A stretch of 64,000 bases of DNA. Source: Pedosphaera parvula Ellin514 (GTDB lineage Bacteria; Verrucomicrobiota; Verrucomicrobiia; Limisphaerales; Pedosphaeraceae). The number at the start of each line of letters is the position of its first letter. The stretch's first letter is position 1. The notes beneath the pieces are model-generated. The model had not been told where the DNA came from. It made no database searches and saw only the letters and a program-made list of their open reading frames with translations. The position numbers and the translations under genes are program-made. Location of the stretch: assembly GCF_000172555.1 (NCBI RefSeq), contig NZ_ABOX02000006.1, forward strand, positions 124,001 through 188,000, read 5' to 3'. This document shows positions 62,051 through 64,000 of the stretch, piece after piece.

Positions 62051-62191
62051 AAATCTTCCAATCTTCTCAAGTGAAGACCGAAGTCTTCATTCTTCGTACG
62101 GTGTTTGTTCCTTGTTGTAGCCATGGTGGTAATCACTTATTGAAAACTCCTCCAGGATGTGATTTGCTTGCACCCAATCAGACGGTCATCT

Positions 62192-63817
62192 GTGAAACTT
62201 TCCAGAACTGCTTCTGCGGTTGGAGTTCTTATCCTGGCTTTTATTTTGAATTTGCCTTTGAACGCGCAGAATTTCGGTGGCGGCCCCCCGCAACCATTTA
62301 CGGATAACTGCATTCCCGCTCATGAACGCCAGCAGATCGAGCTGAACATCTCAAGGAGCATGGCACGCCTGGGTCTTGCTGAATCGATTCTTTCCAATCC
62401 TCCTGCGTTGTATCCCTTCGTCCCGATTGCCGGTACCGTTTGGGATGATCGGTTCATCAACAATTTCGTCGATCTGAATACAAGCTCCGGCATCCAGGAT
62501 TGGGATTGCACCGACTTCACCTACGACGGTCACCAAGGACATGACATTGACCTCCGCTCATTCGGCGAGCAGGACGTTGGCGTTCCCGTGTTCGCCGCTC
62601 TCGATGGCACGGTTGTAGACTGGCATGATGGCGAGTTTGATAAGAACACATCAATGGGTGGCCAGCCTGCCAATTATGTCGTGATCTTCCATGGGGGCAC
62701 GCATTACACCTGGTACTACCACCTGCGCAACGGCAGCATTGCCGTTACCAATGGACAGGTTCTCAAGGCCGGAACTCAAGTCGGACTCGCCGCCAGCAGC
62801 GGCAATAGCACGGGACCGCACCTGCATTTTGAATCCCGCTTTAACAACACTTTCTACGAACCCTCAGCAGGCACTTGTCGACCGGGCACGACCGGTTGGG
62901 TGCATCAAATTCCGATTCGTCGCGACATGTGGATCGAGGACTTTGCGATGCACAACACGAACAATTTTCCCGATACCGCCTTCTTTCCCTACAATCCTGT
63001 CCGCACCGGCACCTTCGTCAGAACGGGCAGTTTCCAACCAATCGGTGCCTGGTATATCATCCATAACCAGCCGGCAAACAGCACTTGGAGGCTGCGTTAT
63101 CTACGACCCAATGGAACCCTGTTTTTTGATTCCGGAACCAATCCTCACAACAACGCGACCGCTTACCGCTATGCAAGTTGGTGGGTGTATTATAACTTAA
63201 CTCCGGACATCGCCGGTACCTGGACTTTTGAACTCTCGATTAACGGACAGGTCATGGTGCAAGCACCGTTCTTTGTATTAAATGCGGGTGGGGTGCCTGT
63301 GAATCATGTTCCCAATCCCATCGGTGCCGCCTTTGATCCGGTTGCTCCCACCACCAATGATGTGGTTTTCTGTCGCCTCACCATTCCCTTGATCGCGGAT
63401 CCTGATTTTGATCTGATGCGCAATCGGTTTCAGTGGAGTATTAATGGTGCCCCATTCCGCGATGTCACCAATGCTGCACATGCCGATGCCATACCTCGCG
63501 GCGCCGCCAAACCCGGCGACCTGCTGCGCTGTACTGTTACCCCGTACGATGGCCTGGCATTTGGCACTCCGGTTACAGTCCAAGCACTTGTCCCGGGCGG
63601 AACGCCCATGCGACTTGGTATTCAGCGCCTCCCCGCCAATCCTAATCTCCAGATTTCCTGGCCAACCTCGGCCCTGCACTATGCTCTTCAGGCAAACAGC
63701 AACCTTTCCACGAGTAATTGGTCCATCGTTACGAACGCGCCGGTCGTGAGCGGCACGAATAACGTGGTTACCAACAGCGTGCAAGGAAGCCGATTTTACC
63801 GATTGATTGCGCCGTAA
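62192..63817 (+). CDS. Secreted M23-family peptidase with verrucomicrobial C-terminal module
   Basis: A 541-residue exported protein from GTG 62192, with signal peptide SRTASAVGVLILAFILNLPLNA; an in-frame GTG at 62159 would spoil the signal. Residues ~100-230 are the LytM/M23 metallopeptidase: GHQGHDIDLRSFG gives the first zinc His and Asp, and TGPHLHFESRF the H-x-H. Such enzymes cut cross-bridges in peptidoglycan or other peptides. Beta-rich domains follow (~275-470), with the C-terminal ~70 residues (LQISWPTSALHYALQANS to FYRLIAP) matching the end of the first gene. It is divergent from the HNH gene. Confidence 0.9.
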   Translation: MKLSRTASAVGVLILAFILNLPLNAQNFGGGPPQPFTDNCIPAHERQQIELNISRSMARLGLAESILSNPPALYPFVPIAGTVWDDRFINNFVDLNTSSGIQDWDCTDFTYDGHQGHDIDLRSFGEQDVGVPVFAALDGTVVDWHDGEFDKNTSMGGQPANYVVIFHGGTHYTWYYHLRNGSIAVTNGQVLKAGTQVGLAASSGNSTGPHLHFESRFNNTFYEPSAGTCRPGTTGWVHQIPIRRDMWIEDFAMHNTNNFPDTAFFPYNPVRTGTFVRTGSFQPIGAWYIIHNQPANSTWRLRYLRPNGTLFFDSGTNPHNNATAYRYASWWVYYNLTPDIAGTWTFELSINGQVMVQAPFFVLNAGGVPVNHVPNPIGAAFDPVAPTTNDVVFCRLTIPLIADPDFDLMRNRFQWSINGAPFRDVTNAAHADAIPRGAAKPGDLLRCTVTPYDGLAFGTPVTVQALVPGGTPMRLGIQRLPANPNLQISWPTSALHYALQANSNLSTSNWSIVTNAPVVSGTNNVVTNSVQGSRFYRLIAP

Positions 63818-63819
63818 AC

Positions 63820-63985
63820 TGGCTGCCGAACCTGGTAACGCTCCAGGACTCCCTGCGTCAAAGGCAGGTGTGCCACTTCCACACTCTTCGGCAAATTGGT
63901 AGCCCATGATGGTAACTCTCCACCTTGGGTAGTTTGTAAGACTACGGCTTTAAAATGGCTGCCTCGCCTGGCTTTGCTCCAGGAC
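63820..63985. repeat. Two ~30-bp hairpin direct repeats at the right edge
   Basis: TGGCTGCC-N3-CCTGG-N4-GCTCCAGGAC occurs at about 63820-63849 and 63956-63985, offset by 136 bp. Each copy contains a CCTGG/CCAGG inverted pair able to form a small hairpin. No gene is evident between them; more copies may lie beyond the window. Confidence 0.5.
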
Positions 63986-64000
63986 CAGCAGTGTCAGAGA

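Overview
The window looks like chromosome of a free-living PVC-group bacterium, most likely a soil Verrucomicrobiota of the Pedosphaera type. This is inferred from gene content: three proteins share a verrucomicrobial-style 'W...FYR' module, there is a YXWGXW lipoprotein, a YflT-like stress protein with a DUF2934 tail, tandem large proteins with GspG-like C-termini, and many envelope proteins. Two tRNA genes are present, Thr(CGT) and Arg(TCG). I see no CRISPR array, rRNA gene, transposase or phage gene.

Layout. 1-26 kb is mostly housekeeping and envelope genes: a truncated secreted adhesin-like protein, a stress protein, a hybrid sensor kinase, a pseudouridine synthase, an Rrf2 regulator, a YyaL-type thioredoxin lipoprotein, a CPBP protease, an overlapping thiL-tsaE-tsaB operon, a lysozyme-like protein, a zinc dehydrogenase, a DedA protein, two tandem paralogues, a family 4 uracil-DNA glycosylase, a DUF1275 protein and a LamG/beta-propeller/phosphoesterase fusion.

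24.6-37.9 kb is a chemosensory locus. A divergent sigma-54 activator gene faces REC-PATAN, CheY, CheW, a methyl-accepting protein, a double-HPt CheA with a fused receiver, CheB, an unknown overlapping gene and a second PATAN protein. No cheR is present. Two broken LuxR/NarL helix-turn-helix remnants lie on either side of it.

39-43.6 kb holds a coiled-coil exported protein, tRNA-Arg, tcdA, tatD-sufE and a cupin. 43.6-51.2 kb is a five-gene minus-strand cluster, SWIM zinc finger - DUF5691 - MoxR ATPase - DUF5682 - VWA, a conserved but functionally unexplained AAA+/VWA system. 51.2-54.7 kb has HEAT-repeat, PP2C, GxxExxY and glycine-zipper genes plus two copies of a hairpin-rich dispersed repeat.

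54.7-61.2 kb is the most striking region: a compact minus-strand RNA repair locus running slipin - small putative ADP-ribosyltransferase-like protein - RtcB - KxDG-type RNA ligase - HD/P-loop kinase - two RlaP-like nucleotidyltransferases. It combines both chemical routes of RNA ligation with end-healing and end-extension enzymes. An HNH endonuclease gene lies upstream, and an M23 peptidase closes the window.
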